Below, piece by piece: positions 40,621 to 51,587 of a stretch of 64,000 bases of DNA. This stretch comes from Tagaea sp965279565. GTDB taxonomy: Bacteria; Pseudomonadota; Alphaproteobacteria; CACIAM-22H2. Within the stretch, counting starts at the first letter, position 1, and the number at the start of each line of letters is the position of its first letter. Where the stretch lies: positions 3,534,001 through 3,598,000 of the forward strand of contig OZ257249.1 in assembly GCA_965279565.1 (NCBI GenBank), given 5' to 3'. Below the pieces are notes generated by a model, which saw only the letters and a program-made list of their open reading frames with translations, ran no database searches and had not been told where the DNA came from. Made by a program: the position numbers and the translations under genes.

Positions 40621-41406
40621 TCAAGCGCGCCGACCCAACATCCGCAAGGCGGCCTTGCGCAGCTTCGCATCGATCGGCGGGGGCCGCATGTCGATCCCCT
40701 TCCCCAGCACGGCGAGCACGTGGTCCAGCGCGTCGATGCGCGCGCGCCACTTGCTGTCGGCATGGATCGGCTTCCACGGCGCCCCCTTCCACGACGTCCG
40801 GGCAAGCATGTCGTCGAAGGCCTTGCGGTACTCGCCACCCTTCAGATGCGCGTCGATGTCGGCCTGCGTGAGCTTCCAGCGCTTCGTCGGGTCGTCGAGA
40901 CGTTCGGCGAACCGCTCCAACTGGACCTTCGGCGTGATGTGGAGGAAGACCTTGGCGACGCGCACGCCGTCATCGACGAGCATCCGCTCGAACTCGACGA
41001 TCTCGCGGTATGCGCGCTTCCAAGCTGCCGGCGGGCAGAGGCGGTCGACCCGCTCGACCAGCACGCGTCCGTACCAGGAACGGTCGAAGATCGCGAGCGT
41101 GCCGGGAGCCGGCAGTCGCTGCCAGAAGCGGTAGAGATAGTGCCTTCCCTGCTCCTCCTCGGTCGGGGGACCGATCGGCCATACATGGACGCCGCGCGGA
41201 TCGAGCTTCTCGGTCATCCGGCGGATCGCTCCACCCTTGCCGGCAGCATCCGAACCTTCGAAGACGATCACGCCGCGGCGTTTCGCATGCCAGTAGGCCT
41301 GCTGCAGCGCCAGTATCGCACGCTGCCGCTTCTCGAGAGCGGCTTCGTAGTCCGCCTTGTCGGCGAAACGGGGGCCTGGCCTCAATTCGCCGAGCCGCTT
41401 CGTCAC
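40621..41406 (-). CDS. ppk2: Polyphosphate kinase 2 family protein
   Basis: A 261-residue PPK2 that phosphorylates nucleotides with polyphosphate as donor. The Walker A region is VIVFEGSDAAGKGGAIRR, the Walker B/catalytic region is LAIFDRSWYGRVLVERVD, and the lid region includes ITPKVQLERF. The start is GTG at 41406, overlapping the dppF stop in GTGA, so it is translated from the peptide-transporter transcript. One-domain PPK2s act on NMPs or NDPs depending on subclass, which I cannot assign safely. Confidence 0.92.
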   Translation of the reverse strand: MTKRLGELRPGPRFADKADYEAALEKRQRAILALQQAYWHAKRRGVIVFEGSDAAGKGGAIRRMTEKLDPRGVHVWPIGPPTEEEQGRHYLYRFWQRLPAPGTLAIFDRSWYGRVLVERVDRLCPPAAWKRAYREIVEFERMLVDDGVRVAKVFLHITPKVQLERFAERLDDPTKRWKLTQADIDAHLKGGEYRKAFDDMLARTSWKGAPWKPIHADSKWRARIDALDHVLAVLGKGIDMRPPPIDAKLRKAALRMLGRRA

Positions 41407-42400
41407 GTCGCGTCGTTGAGATGGCAGGATGAACGGCGGCCGGGCGCGATCTCGCGCAGTGCCGGCGCTTCCGTCCTGCAGCGCGCCATCGCTTGCGGAC
41501 AGCGCGGATGGAAGTGGCAGCCCGTCGGCGGGTTGAGCGGCGAGGGAATCTCGCCCTTCACGGGTGCAAAAACGCGCTTGCGCGTGTCGAGGCGCGGAAT
41601 CTCGCCGAGCAGTGCCACCGTATAGGGATGGTTGGGCTTGGCGAACAGCTCGTCTGTCGTTCCCTCCTCGACCACGCGGCCGAGATACATGATCACGACG
41701 CGATCCGACAGGTGGCGCACCACGCCGAGATCGTGACTGATGAAGAGATAGGTGAGATTGAGCTGCCGGCGCAGATCGATGAACAGGTTCAGAATCTGCG
41801 CCTGGATCGACACGTCGAGTGCGGCGACGGACTCGTCGCACACGACGAACTCCGGCTTGACCGCGAGCGCGCGCGCGATGCCGATGCGTTGGCGCTGGCC
41901 GCCGGAGAACTGGTGCGGATAGCGCCGCTTGTAGCCCGGATCGAGGCCGACGCGGCGCATCGTCTCGTCGACATAGGCATCCGCGTTGGCACCGTCCGTC
42001 AGACCATGATAGAGCGGCGCCTCGCCGATGATGTCGGCAACCCGCATGCGCGGATTGAGCGACGCGAACGGGTCCTGGAAGATCATCTGCACCGCAAGGG
42101 CCGCGCGAACGCGCTCGCGATCGGGCAGCTCGGACATCTTCCGGCCGCGATAGAGCATCTCGCCGTCGCTCTGCGGCAGGATGCCGGCGACGATGCGCCC
42201 CAGGGTGGATTTGCCGCAGCCGCTTTCGCCGACGAGACCGACGACTTCGCCCTCGTTGACCGCGAGATCGACCTTGTCGACCGCGTGGACGACCTCTTCG
42301 CGCACGTTCGCGCCGAGCTTTGCCGCCAGACGTGCGGCGGCGTCCAGCCCCTTCACGAAGCGCTTGGAAACACCCTTGAGTTCGACGATGGGACCAGCCA

Positions 42401-42401
<1 letters not shown>
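41403..42401 (-). CDS. Peptide ABC transporter ATPase (DppF/OppF-like)
   Basis: A 332-residue ATPase. Walker A is GLVGESGCGKSTLGR, the signature is FSGGQRQRIGIARAL, and the H-loop is LFISHDLGVV. The C-terminal oligopeptide-transporter extension has the cysteine motif TGCHFHPRCPQA. The chosen ATG at 42401 shares one base with the dppD stop; a GTG one codon upstream is equally placed. It energises import of peptides together with the preceding gene. Confidence 0.93.
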
Positions 42402-43368
<967 letters not shown>

Positions 43369-43372
<4 letters not shown>

Positions 43373-44289
43373 TTCTGGAGCCGCGGGTTGAGCACGTCGC
43401 GCAGATGGTCGCCGACGAGATTGATCGAAACGATGGTCACCAGCAGGGCGAGGCCGGGGAAGAAACTGATCCAGTAGACGCCAGAAAGGATGTACTCGAA
43501 CCCGTTGGCGATCAGCAGGCCCAGCGACGGTTCTGTGATCGGCAGGCCGACGCCGAGGAACGAAAGTGTGGCCTCCAGCGCGATCGAGTTAGCGATCTGG
43601 ATCGTGCCGACGACGATCAGCGGCGGCAGGCAGTTCGGAAGGATGTGGCGGAACAGGATGCGGCTTTTCGGCAGGGCCAGGCAGTGCGCCGCCTCGACAT
43701 ACTCCTTGCGCCGCTCGACAAGAGCCGACGCGCGCACCGTGCGTGCATAGTAGGCGTACTGGATGATGACGAGGGCGAACACGATCTTGCCGACCCCCTG
43801 CCCCAGCACGGCAAGGAGCACGAGCGCGATCAGGATCGCCGGGAAGGCCAGCTTGATGTCGACCATGCGCATCAGGATGGTGTCGAACCGGCCGCCGTAA
43901 TAGGCGGCGAAAAGTCCGACCGACGTGCCGACGAAAGCCGCGAGCACGCCGGACGTGACGGCGACGAGGAACGACGTGCGCAGGCCGTAAAGGATGGCCG
44001 ACACCATGTCGCGTCCCTGGCTGTCGGATCCCAGCCAGAAGACCAGCCCGTCGCTGGCGACAGATCCGGGCGGCAGCTTGCCGTCCATGATGTCGAGCTG
44101 GCGCAGGTCGTAGGGATTCTGCGGACTGATGAACGCGCACAGCATCGCGGCCGCGAAAATCACTGCGAACACGCCGAGTGCCCCGACCGCGACGCGGCTT
44201 TCGCGGAAATCGGCGACGAAACGCTGGAAGGGCGTCTCGACCTTGGCGCCGCCTTCCGTCGGCGGCGCCGATGCGGCCGGCCCGCTCAC
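43369..44289 (-). CDS. Peptide ABC transporter permease (DppC-like)
   Basis: A 306-residue inner-membrane permease. A cytoplasmic N-terminus and first transmembrane helix (VAVGALGVFAVIFAAAMLCAF) are followed by the large periplasmic loop typical of DppC (SDSQGRDMVSAILYGLRTSF). Five further helices carry the coupling-loop EAA motif near EAAHCLALPKSRILFRHILP. It overlaps both its neighbours by 4 bases. Confidence 0.93.
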
Positions 44290-45266
44290 GACTTGCCCGC
44301 GTCCGCAAGGCGGACGCGCGGGTCGAGGACCGAATAGAGGATATCGACCACGAGGTTGATGACGATGAACATGATGACCGTAATCAGCAGGTAGGCGACG
44401 ATAACGGGGCGATCGAGATTGTTGATGCTGTCGATGATGAGTTTTCCCATGCCCGGCCAGGCGAAGATCGTCTCGGTGACGACGGCGAACGCGATGACCT
44501 GGCCGATCTCGAGGCCGATCACGGTCACGACCGGGATCATGATGTTCTTCATGACGTGGACGAAGACGACGCGCTTCTGCGAGAGACCCTTCGCGCGCGC
44601 GAACTTGACGTAATCCATCGGCATGTTCTCACGCATGCCGGCGCGTGTAAGGCGGATCACGAGCGAGATGTTGAACAGCGCAAGGTTCAAGGCCGGAAGT
44701 GCGAGATGGGCGAGCCCGTCGAGCGTGAACAGGCTCGAGCGGATGCCGAGGAACTCACCGAGCTGCCCGCGCCCTGTTGACGGAAGCCAGCCCAGTTCGA
44801 CGGCGAATACGAGAATCAGCATCAGGCCGACCCAGAAGGTCGGCAGGCTGAAGCCCGCGATGGACGTCGCCATGATGGTCTTCGAAATGCGGCTTTCCGG
44901 CCTGTACCCGGCGAACATGCCCAGCGGAATGCCGAGGACGACCGACAGGGTCACCGCACAGGATGCCAGCTCAAGCGTGGCCGGCATCCGCTGCAGGATC
45001 AATTCGATCGAGGGAATGTTGAAGACGAATGAGCGGCCGAGATCACCTGCCAGCGCATTCACGACAAAATAGCCGTACTGCGCCCAGATGGGCCGGTCGA
45101 GGCCGAGAGCCTTGATCGAGCGCTCGCGCTCCGCCTGGTCGGCATCGGCCGCGATGAAGATCTCGACCGGATCGCCGATCGCGAAGACGCCGAAAAACAC
45201 CAACAGCGACATGATGACCAGAACCAGCGCGCTCTGCATCAGTCGGCGGATGATGAAGACGGTCAT
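44286..45266 (-). CDS. Peptide ABC transporter permease (DppB-like)
   Basis: A 326-residue permease opening with the DppB-type first helix RRLMQSALVLVIMSLLVFFG. The conserved LGLDRPIWAQYGYFV loop and the coupling motif DYVKFARAKGLSQKRVVFVH follow, with six helices in all. It is separated from the upstream binding-protein gene by 77 bp holding a GC-rich hairpin (45297-45321). Confidence 0.93.
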   Translation of the reverse strand: MTVFIIRRLMQSALVLVIMSLLVFFGVFAIGDPVEIFIAADADQAERERSIKALGLDRPIWAQYGYFVVNALAGDLGRSFVFNIPSIELILQRMPATLELASCAVTLSVVLGIPLGMFAGYRPESRISKTIMATSIAGFSLPTFWVGLMLILVFAVELGWLPSTGRGQLGEFLGIRSSLFTLDGLAHLALPALNLALFNISLVIRLTRAGMRENMPMDYVKFARAKGLSQKRVVFVHVMKNIMIPVVTVIGLEIGQVIAFAVVTETIFAWPGMGKLIIDSINNLDRPVIVAYLLITVIMFIVINLVVDILYSVLDPRVRLADAGKS

Positions 45267-45296
45267 GGGCGCTTGCGGTCGGGGTTCGGAAGAAAC

Positions 45297-45321
45297 GGGG
45301 GCCCGGCTAAGCCGGGCCCCC
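45297..45321 (-). terminator. GC-rich hairpin between the peptide-binding-protein gene and dppB
   Basis: An 11-bp perfect stem (GGGGGCCCGGC against GCCGGGCCCCC) with loop TAA. On the minus strand it is followed by GTTTCTTCC rather than a solid T run. It probably acts as a leaky terminator or as an mRNA-stabilising end for the binding-protein message, a common way of keeping that protein in excess. Confidence 0.6.
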
Positions 45322-45343
45322 GCAGGCAGTCAGTATTCCGCGT

Positions 45344-46924
45344 TCAGCGCGGCTTGACTTGGTGCGCCAGCGTGTACTCGTCGCTGCGCGCCTGATACGT
45401 CACGTTCGAGCGCATTGCCCAGAGATTGACCTGATAGTAGAGCGGGATCAGGCCCAGATCGCCGACGCCGATCTCCGAGGCTTCATACAGCAGTTTCTCG
45501 CGTGCGCCCGTATCGACGGTCTGGAGCGCCTTGCCCAGCAGTTCGTCGACTTTCGGATTCGAGTAGCGGCCGCGGTTCGAAGCGCCGTAACCGAGGTCGC
45601 GGTTCGGCGTGGCGAGCAGTGCCCGGATCGGCGACGAGGTTTCACCCGTGTCCGAACCCCAGCCGACAAGCATGACCGAGAACGCGTAGTTCGGAGCGCC
45701 CGCCTGCGCGATGTAAGTAGACCACGGCATCGGCTGGACGGCCGTCTCGATGCCCACGCGCGTGAACATCGGACCGATCGCCTGCAGGACCTTGTCGTCT
45801 TCCGGATAGCGGTCGTTCGGCCCGTGGATCGTCAGCTTGAAGCCGTTGGGAAAGCCCGCCGCGCGCAGCAGGTTCTGGGAGGCGGCGGCATCGAGCGCAT
45901 CGGGCTTCAGCTTGGGCGAAGCGCCGAAGAACCCGTCGGGCAGCAGGCCGCCCGCCGGGATCGCCTGCCCGTCGAAGACGCGCTCGGCGATCGCCTGCCG
46001 GTTGATCGCCTTCGACAGGGCCTGACGTACGCGCAGGTCCTTGAGCGGGTTCTTGGCCAGCGGCTGGCCGCTCGCCTTGTCGACCGCGAACGGCGTCACG
46101 TCGCGGTTATGGTCGATATGCAGATAGATGAGACGGTTCGAAGTGACCGATTCGATGCGCAGGTTCGTGTTCTGGCGAAGGCGCGGGATATCCGCCGTCT
46201 GGACCTGATCGATGATCTGCACGTCGCCCGACAGCAGCGCCGCCGTGCGTGCCGACGAGTTCGTGACGATGCGCGTGGTCACGGTCGACCAATGCGACTT
46301 CGTGCCCCAATAGGCGTCGTTGCGTTCCATCGCGACGCGGTCGCCGGGCACGAACTCCTTGAACTTGAACGGGCCTGTGCCGAGCATCGCACGGCCGGCA
46401 TTGAACTCGGCCGTCGGCGCCTCGACATTCTTGCGGTTGACGATGTTGACGATCGCCATGTCGAGCGGCAGCAGCGGACGCGGCGCCGCGGTCTTGAAGA
46501 TCAGCGTGTGCGGATCGACGACCGTGACGTCGACCCCGCGCACCATCGCGGTGAAGGACGACGGCGAATTCGGAACCCACGGGGTGCGTTTGAACGTGGC
46601 GAGCACGTCCTGCGCGTCGAAGTCCGAACCGTCGTGGAACTTGACGCCCTTGCGGAGTTTGAATTCCCACGTCGTGGCGTCGATCGCGCGCCAGGATTCC
46701 GCGAGCCCCGGGATCGGGCGCTGCTGGTGGTCGAAATGGACGAGACGGTCGAAGAAATACTGGGCGATGTTGTTGTTCGGACCCAGATTGTGGAAGTGCG
46801 GATCCATCGAAGTGATGTTGCCGCCGACGGCGATGGTCAGGTTCTGGGCCTGCGCCGCGGGTGCAGCGCACCCGAGAGCGATGGCGACCAAGGCCGTGGC
46901 AAGGCGGGGGGAAATACGATTCAT
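45344..46924 (-). CDS. Peptide ABC transporter substrate-binding protein (family 5), copy 1
   Basis: A 526-residue DppA/OppA-type periplasmic protein. The Sec signal runs to about residue 26 (ending APAAQAQ). The family hallmark region follows: TSMDPHFHNLGPNN, TTWEFKLRKGVKFHDGSDF, and the C-terminal ligand region GRYSNPKVDELLGKAL. The ATG at 46924 follows GGAGGT. It is the binding protein closest to the permease genes and clearly paralogous to copy 2 upstream. Confidence 0.93.
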   Translation of the reverse strand: MNRISPRLATALVAIALGCAAPAAQAQNLTIAVGGNITSMDPHFHNLGPNNNIAQYFFDRLVHFDHQQRPIPGLAESWRAIDATTWEFKLRKGVKFHDGSDFDAQDVLATFKRTPWVPNSPSSFTAMVRGVDVTVVDPHTLIFKTAAPRPLLPLDMAIVNIVNRKNVEAPTAEFNAGRAMLGTGPFKFKEFVPGDRVAMERNDAYWGTKSHWSTVTTRIVTNSSARTAALLSGDVQIIDQVQTADIPRLRQNTNLRIESVTSNRLIYLHIDHNRDVTPFAVDKASGQPLAKNPLKDLRVRQALSKAINRQAIAERVFDGQAIPAGGLLPDGFFGASPKLKPDALDAAASQNLLRAAGFPNGFKLTIHGPNDRYPEDDKVLQAIGPMFTRVGIETAVQPMPWSTYIAQAGAPNYAFSVMLVGWGSDTGETSSPIRALLATPNRDLGYGASNRGRYSNPKVDELLGKALQTVDTGAREKLLYEASEIGVGDLGLIPLYYQVNLWAMRSNVTYQARSDEYTLAHQVKPR

Positions 46925-47027
46925 CGGTTGGGACCTCCGTTATTTGTCCGATTATGGGGCGACATTACGACGGGCCCGGCGACTTGTCCTAGCGATTCCG
47001 CCGTCCGGGCAGGCGCCGTTTCGCCCG

Positions 47028-48629
47028 TCAGTTTGTAGGGCGAACCTGAAAGGCGAACGTATATTCGTCGGCTCGCGGCGCGTACTGGACGGTGCGCCGG
47101 TGCGCCCAAAGATTAACCTGATAATAGAGCGGTATCAGCCCCATGTCGGCGATAGCGGCTTCCGATGCCCCGGCGAGCAGCTTGGCCCGCGCGGCGTCGT
47201 TCACGGTCGCCAGTGCCCGCGCGAGCATCTCGTCGACCTGCGGATTCGAGTAGCGACCGCGGTTCGAGGCCCCCATGCCCGCCTCGCGGCTGACCGTGGC
47301 CAGCAGCGAGCGCAAGGGCGATGAAACCTCGCCCGTACCCGCGCCCCAGCCGACGAGCATCACGCTGAAGGCGTAGTTCGGCGCGCTCGACTGGGTGGCA
47401 TACGATGCCCAAGGACTGGTCACGACGCGCGTGTCGAGCCCAACCCGGCTGAACATCGGGCCGATCGCCTGCAGGACCTTCTCGTCTTCCGGATAGCGGT
47501 CGTTCGGTCCGTGAATCGTCATCGCGAAGCCGTTCGGGTAACCCGCCTCGCTCAGCAGCTTGCGGGCGGCGTCCTGATCGAAGGCATCGGGCTTCAGCTT
47601 GTCCGACGCGCCGAAGAACCCGTCGGGCAGCAGCCCGCCGGCGGGGATCGCCTCGCCGTCGAAGATGCGCTGCGCGATCGCCTCGCGGTTGATCGCGCGC
47701 GAAAGCGCCTGGCGCACCTTGCGGTTCTTGAGCGGGTTGTTGGGCAGGACCGCACCCTGCTTGTCCGTCACGAACGGCGTCTGGTCGCGTGCCTGATCGA
47801 GCGCCAGATAGATGAGGCGGTTCGACGTGACCTTGGAAAGCGCCACCTGCGGGCTCGCGCGCAGGCGCGGAACGTCCGCCGTCTGGACCTGGTCGATGAT
47901 GTGGACATCGCCGGCAAGCAGGGCCGCCGTCCGGGCGGACGCGTTGGTGATGACGCGGATCGTCACCTTGCTCCAGTGCGCCTTCCCGCCCCAGTACGCG
48001 TCGTTGCGCTGGAGGACGAGGCGGTCGCCCGGCGCGAACTCGACGAAACGGAACGGCCCTGTCCCGATCGCGGCGCGCCCCTGATTGAAGTCGCCCGTCG
48101 GCGCTTCGACCGCCTTGCGGGAAACGATGTTGACGATCGACAGATCATTGGGCAGCAGCGGATAGGGCTTGGCCGTACGGAACCGGATTGTCAGCGGATC
48201 GACCACGGTCGTCTCGACGATCGACCGGGTCGAGATCGCGAAGGACGACGGCGAGTTCGGGACCCACGGCACGCGCTTCAGGGTCGCAAGCACGTCTTCG
48301 GCGTCGAACGGCGCGCCGTCGTGGAATTTCACGTCCGCGCGGAGCTTGAATTCCCAGGTCGTGTCGTCGATCGGCCGCCACTCGGTCGCGAGCCCGGGGA
48401 TAAGGCGCTGCTGCTCGTCCTGATGGACGAGGCGGTCGAAAATATGCGTCGCCACGCCGTTGTTCGGCGCCAGATTGTGATAGTGCGGATCGATCGAGGT
48501 GATGTTGCCGCCGACGCCGACGACGAGGTCCTGTGCATCGACCGCCTGCGACGGGCCGACCGCAATACAGATCGCAGCGAACGCGGTCAGAACCGACCGG
48601 CGGAAGGAACCTGCGTAGTTCGCGCGCAT
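47028..48629 (-). CDS. Peptide ABC transporter substrate-binding protein (family 5), copy 2
   Basis: A 533-residue paralogue of copy 1, matching it along its whole length (for example GRYSNPQVDEMLARAL and AIPAGGLLPDGFFGAS). A Sec signal peptide ends near GPSQAVDAQ. The ATG at 48629 has GGGGA at six bases; a TTG two codons upstream is too close to that site. The 103 bp between the copies contain no terminator-like hairpin, so both may be on one transcript with the permease genes. The two probably differ in ligand preference. Confidence 0.92.
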   Translation of the reverse strand: MRANYAGSFRRSVLTAFAAICIAVGPSQAVDAQDLVVGVGGNITSIDPHYHNLAPNNGVATHIFDRLVHQDEQQRLIPGLATEWRPIDDTTWEFKLRADVKFHDGAPFDAEDVLATLKRVPWVPNSPSSFAISTRSIVETTVVDPLTIRFRTAKPYPLLPNDLSIVNIVSRKAVEAPTGDFNQGRAAIGTGPFRFVEFAPGDRLVLQRNDAYWGGKAHWSKVTIRVITNASARTAALLAGDVHIIDQVQTADVPRLRASPQVALSKVTSNRLIYLALDQARDQTPFVTDKQGAVLPNNPLKNRKVRQALSRAINREAIAQRIFDGEAIPAGGLLPDGFFGASDKLKPDAFDQDAARKLLSEAGYPNGFAMTIHGPNDRYPEDEKVLQAIGPMFSRVGLDTRVVTSPWASYATQSSAPNYAFSVMLVGWGAGTGEVSSPLRSLLATVSREAGMGASNRGRYSNPQVDEMLARALATVNDAARAKLLAGASEAAIADMGLIPLYYQVNLWAHRRTVQYAPRADEYTFAFQVRPTN

Positions 48630-48797
48630 AGACAATCCCCAAAAACGACGTCGGCGTCCCGGTCTGGCAGGGGTCCGTTGTCGCCGCCGTCACGCCAAGC
48701 CTTCGACAGGAAAGCAATAGGCGGGCCGGAGCGCCGGACCCTCATCTCCGGCCGGAGGATACAGGAAGGTCCGTCGCTGGCAAGTCCGACCGGCGCT

Positions 48798-50321
48798 TCA
48801 GACGGCATCCCAGACGGCCGAGCGGTCCAGCGGAAAGGCCGGCCGAGGCAGGTGCCGGAACTCGATCCGTTCGAGAACTGGTGCTGTAAGCCCGCCGGTA
48901 TCGATCTCGAACACGTTTTCGGGTCGGAAATGGAGGTCGAAACCGGCCCGGAAATGGCCGCGCGACTTGACCACGACCGTCGTCGCCTGCGCCACGTCGA
49001 GGCCGTGCATCGTGAAAAAGACCGGGTCGGCGCACTGTTTGCGCTGGCTGGCCACCACCACGGCGATCCCGCCGAGATCGAGGGCGGCCGTCGGGCCGAG
49101 CTCGACGCTACGCCCCTTGTAGATCCCGCGCTGGCCGACGACCCGGCCGTCGGTCACTGAAAGGACACGGGCGGGCACGGCGAACCGTTCCCCGAATCTG
49201 TCCGATCCGGATCGGTTGAATTCCGCATCGAACCGCGCGCCGACACCGCGCACTCGCGCGTCGTCGGCAAGCGCGGGGTCGACGAAATTGCCGTAGAGCA
49301 CGCCGGTCGCACCCGCCGCGAGGAGCGCGCGCAGCAGTTCGGTCGTGTTCCCGCGACCGCCGCCGCCCGGATTGTCGCCGGAGTCCGCGAAGATGACCGG
49401 TGCGCGCTCGCCCGCCGCCGCCGCGCGCGCGAGTGCGATCGCCTCCGAGATCGGCGTCAGGGTCCGCACGAACCGCCCCCGGTCGGCCCACGCACGCCGG
49501 GCGAGATCGAGTGCCGCCGCCCGCGCATGGTCCGCGCTTTCGCGCGATGTCGCGACGATGGCCACGCCGTTCTTCGGCGTGTCGCTGAACACGAAACCGC
49601 CGACGACGGAGAGATTCATGAGACGCGCATCGGCGTCCATCCGTGCGTCGGCCTCGTTCATCAGGTCGGCATACGGGCCCGAGGCGGTCAGCAGCGTGAC
49701 GGAGGCCGGCGTCAGCGGCAGGCGCACGAGTGCTGTCGCCGAGCGACCGCCGCGCAGGAGTTCGACGATATGCCTTGCGCATTCGGCACCGCGCTCCCGC
49801 TGATCGATATGCGGATTGGTCCGGTACGACACGAAGGCGTCGACGCTTTCGATCATCCGGTCGGAAATGTTCGCGTGCAGGTCGACTGACGCGACGAACG
49901 GCGCTTGCCCGATGCACGCCCGGACGGCCGCGTAGAGCACCCCGTCGGGATCGAACTCGGCGGTCGACGTCATCGCGCCGTGATTGGTCAGGTAGACGGC
50001 ATCGATCCGGCCTGCCGCGTTGAGACCGTCCACGATCCTGCGAAGGCAGTCTTCGAAGAAGCCATGCTCGACCGGACCGCCCGGCTCGGCACCCGTGACG
50101 AGGATCGGGACCGGTTCCCACGCGAATGAAAGTCGCGCGAGCTCGTCGACGAAGCCGGGCACCTCGAGCGGCATCGCCGGTGCGGCCTTCGCGGCCTCGG
50201 CAACGATGGCGTCGCCTTCCAGATAGCAGAGGCGTCGGAAGTCCGCCCCGGTCGTCGGCGGCGCGAACGAATTGCTCTCCAGATGCATGCCGATCAGCGC
50301 GATCCGCGGCAGCGCAGCCAT
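48798..50321 (-). CDS. M81 family metallopeptidase (MlrC-like)
   Basis: A 507-residue protein of the MlrC/M81 group (DUF1485), named after a peptidase of microcystin breakdown. Landmarks are IALIGMHLESNSFAPP at the start, VYLTNHGAMTSTAEFDPDG, VASVDLHANISDRM, FADSGDNPGGGGRGNTTELL and the C-terminal KQCADPVFFTMHGLD. His/Asp residues in these boxes are the likely zinc ligands. The ATG at 50321 has an excellent ribosome site (GGGGGGAA). Neighbouring peptide-transporter genes suggest a role in cleaving imported small peptides or amides. Confidence 0.9.
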   Translation of the reverse strand: MAALPRIALIGMHLESNSFAPPTTGADFRRLCYLEGDAIVAEAAKAAPAMPLEVPGFVDELARLSFAWEPVPILVTGAEPGGPVEHGFFEDCLRRIVDGLNAAGRIDAVYLTNHGAMTSTAEFDPDGVLYAAVRACIGQAPFVASVDLHANISDRMIESVDAFVSYRTNPHIDQRERGAECARHIVELLRGGRSATALVRLPLTPASVTLLTASGPYADLMNEADARMDADARLMNLSVVGGFVFSDTPKNGVAIVATSRESADHARAAALDLARRAWADRGRFVRTLTPISEAIALARAAAAGERAPVIFADSGDNPGGGGRGNTTELLRALLAAGATGVLYGNFVDPALADDARVRGVGARFDAEFNRSGSDRFGERFAVPARVLSVTDGRVVGQRGIYKGRSVELGPTAALDLGGIAVVVASQRKQCADPVFFTMHGLDVAQATTVVVKSRGHFRAGFDLHFRPENVFEIDTGGLTAPVLERIEFRHLPRPAFPLDRSAVWDAV

Positions 50322-50414
50322 GCGTTCCCCCCTCTTCTGCAAGGCCGGAGAGTTGGGCATACTCGCGCCCTTCTTCGCAAGGCCCCTGCCCCCGCTCAAC
50401 AAGTTCGAGAGATC

Positions 50415-51587
50415 ATGCCGCCCGTTCCCAGCAAGACCGCGCTCGACATCGTCAAGAAGCTCGTCTCATTCGACACCACGAGCCGCGACAGCAACCTCGC
50501 CTTGATCGACTGGGTTCGCGACTATCTCGCCAAGCTCGGCATCGAATCCCGCCTCGTGTTCGACGAGACCGGAAAGAAGGCGAATCTCTGGGCGTCCATC
50601 GGACCCGCCGACCGGCCCGGTCTCGTCCTTTCCGGCCACACCGATGTCGTTCCGATCGACGGCCAGGAATGGACCGTGGCGCCATTCGAGCCGATGGAAC
50701 GCGACGGCAAGCTCTATGGCCGCGGCACCACCGACATGAAGAGCTTCGTCGGCGTCTGTCTGGCGCTCGCACCGGAGTTCGTCCGCACGAAGCTGAAGAC
50801 GCCGATCCATTTCGCCTTCTCCTACGACGAGGAGGTCGGCTGCATCGGCGTGCGCCGGCTGCTGGCGGATCTCGAGGCGCGCGGCATCCGGCCGATGGGC
50901 TGCGTGGTCGGCGAGCCGACGAGCATGAAGGTGATCCGCGCCCACAAGGGCAAGCTTTCGTTCCGCGCGCATGTGCGCGGCTTCGAGTGCCACTCGTCGC
51001 TCGCTCCGCGCGGCGTCAACGCGATCCAGTACGCAGCGCGCGCCATCGCCCGGCTGACCGAGATCGGCGACCGCTTCGCCGCCGAAGGCCCGTTCGACCG
51101 CGAGTTCGACATTCCCTTCACGACCGTCCACACCGGCACGATCCGTGGCGGCACGGCGCTGAACATCGTGCCGAAGGACTGCAGCTTCGATTTCGAGTTC
51201 CGCCACCTTCCCGTCCACGATCCGCGTGAGCTTTTCGCCCAGTTCGAGAAGTTCGTGCGCGGCGAGCTCGAACCGAAGATGAAGGCCGTTCATGCAGACA
51301 CCGGCTTCACGTTCGAGGAAATTTCGGCTTTCCCCGGCCTTGCGGGCGACGAGGATGCGGAGATCACGCAGGCAGCGAAGGCCGCTTCCGGCGGCAACGC
51401 GACCGGCAAGGTCGCCTTCGGCACCGAGGCCGGCCTGTTCGAGGCGAAGGGCATCCCCACCGTCATCTGCGGACCGGGCGATATCGACCAGGCCCACAAG
51501 CCGGACGAGTTCGTCGCCCTCGAGCAGATCGCCCTGTGCGAGCAGTTCCTGCGCCGCCTCGTCGAACGCCTCGAGGTGCGTGCATGA
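50415..51587 (+). CDS. argE: Acetylornithine deacetylase (ArgE, M20 family)
   Basis: A 390-residue dinuclear-zinc amidohydrolase. Zinc and catalytic motifs are LSGHTDVVPIDGQEW, YGRGTTDMKSF, and FSYDEEVGCIG with the general-base Glu; the dimerisation insert and a final His in DIDQAHKPDEFV complete the set. It deacetylates N-acetylornithine or related N-acyl amino acids. Divergent from the M81 gene across 93 bp, it heads an operon with a HAD protein (ATGA overlap), so a catabolic rather than biosynthetic role is possible. Confidence 0.93.
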   Translation: MPPVPSKTALDIVKKLVSFDTTSRDSNLALIDWVRDYLAKLGIESRLVFDETGKKANLWASIGPADRPGLVLSGHTDVVPIDGQEWTVAPFEPMERDGKLYGRGTTDMKSFVGVCLALAPEFVRTKLKTPIHFAFSYDEEVGCIGVRRLLADLEARGIRPMGCVVGEPTSMKVIRAHKGKLSFRAHVRGFECHSSLAPRGVNAIQYAARAIARLTEIGDRFAAEGPFDREFDIPFTTVHTGTIRGGTALNIVPKDCSFDFEFRHLPVHDPRELFAQFEKFVRGELEPKMKAVHADTGFTFEEISAFPGLAGDEDAEITQAAKAASGGNATGKVAFGTEAGLFEAKGIPTVICGPGDIDQAHKPDEFVALEQIALCEQFLRRLVERLEVRA

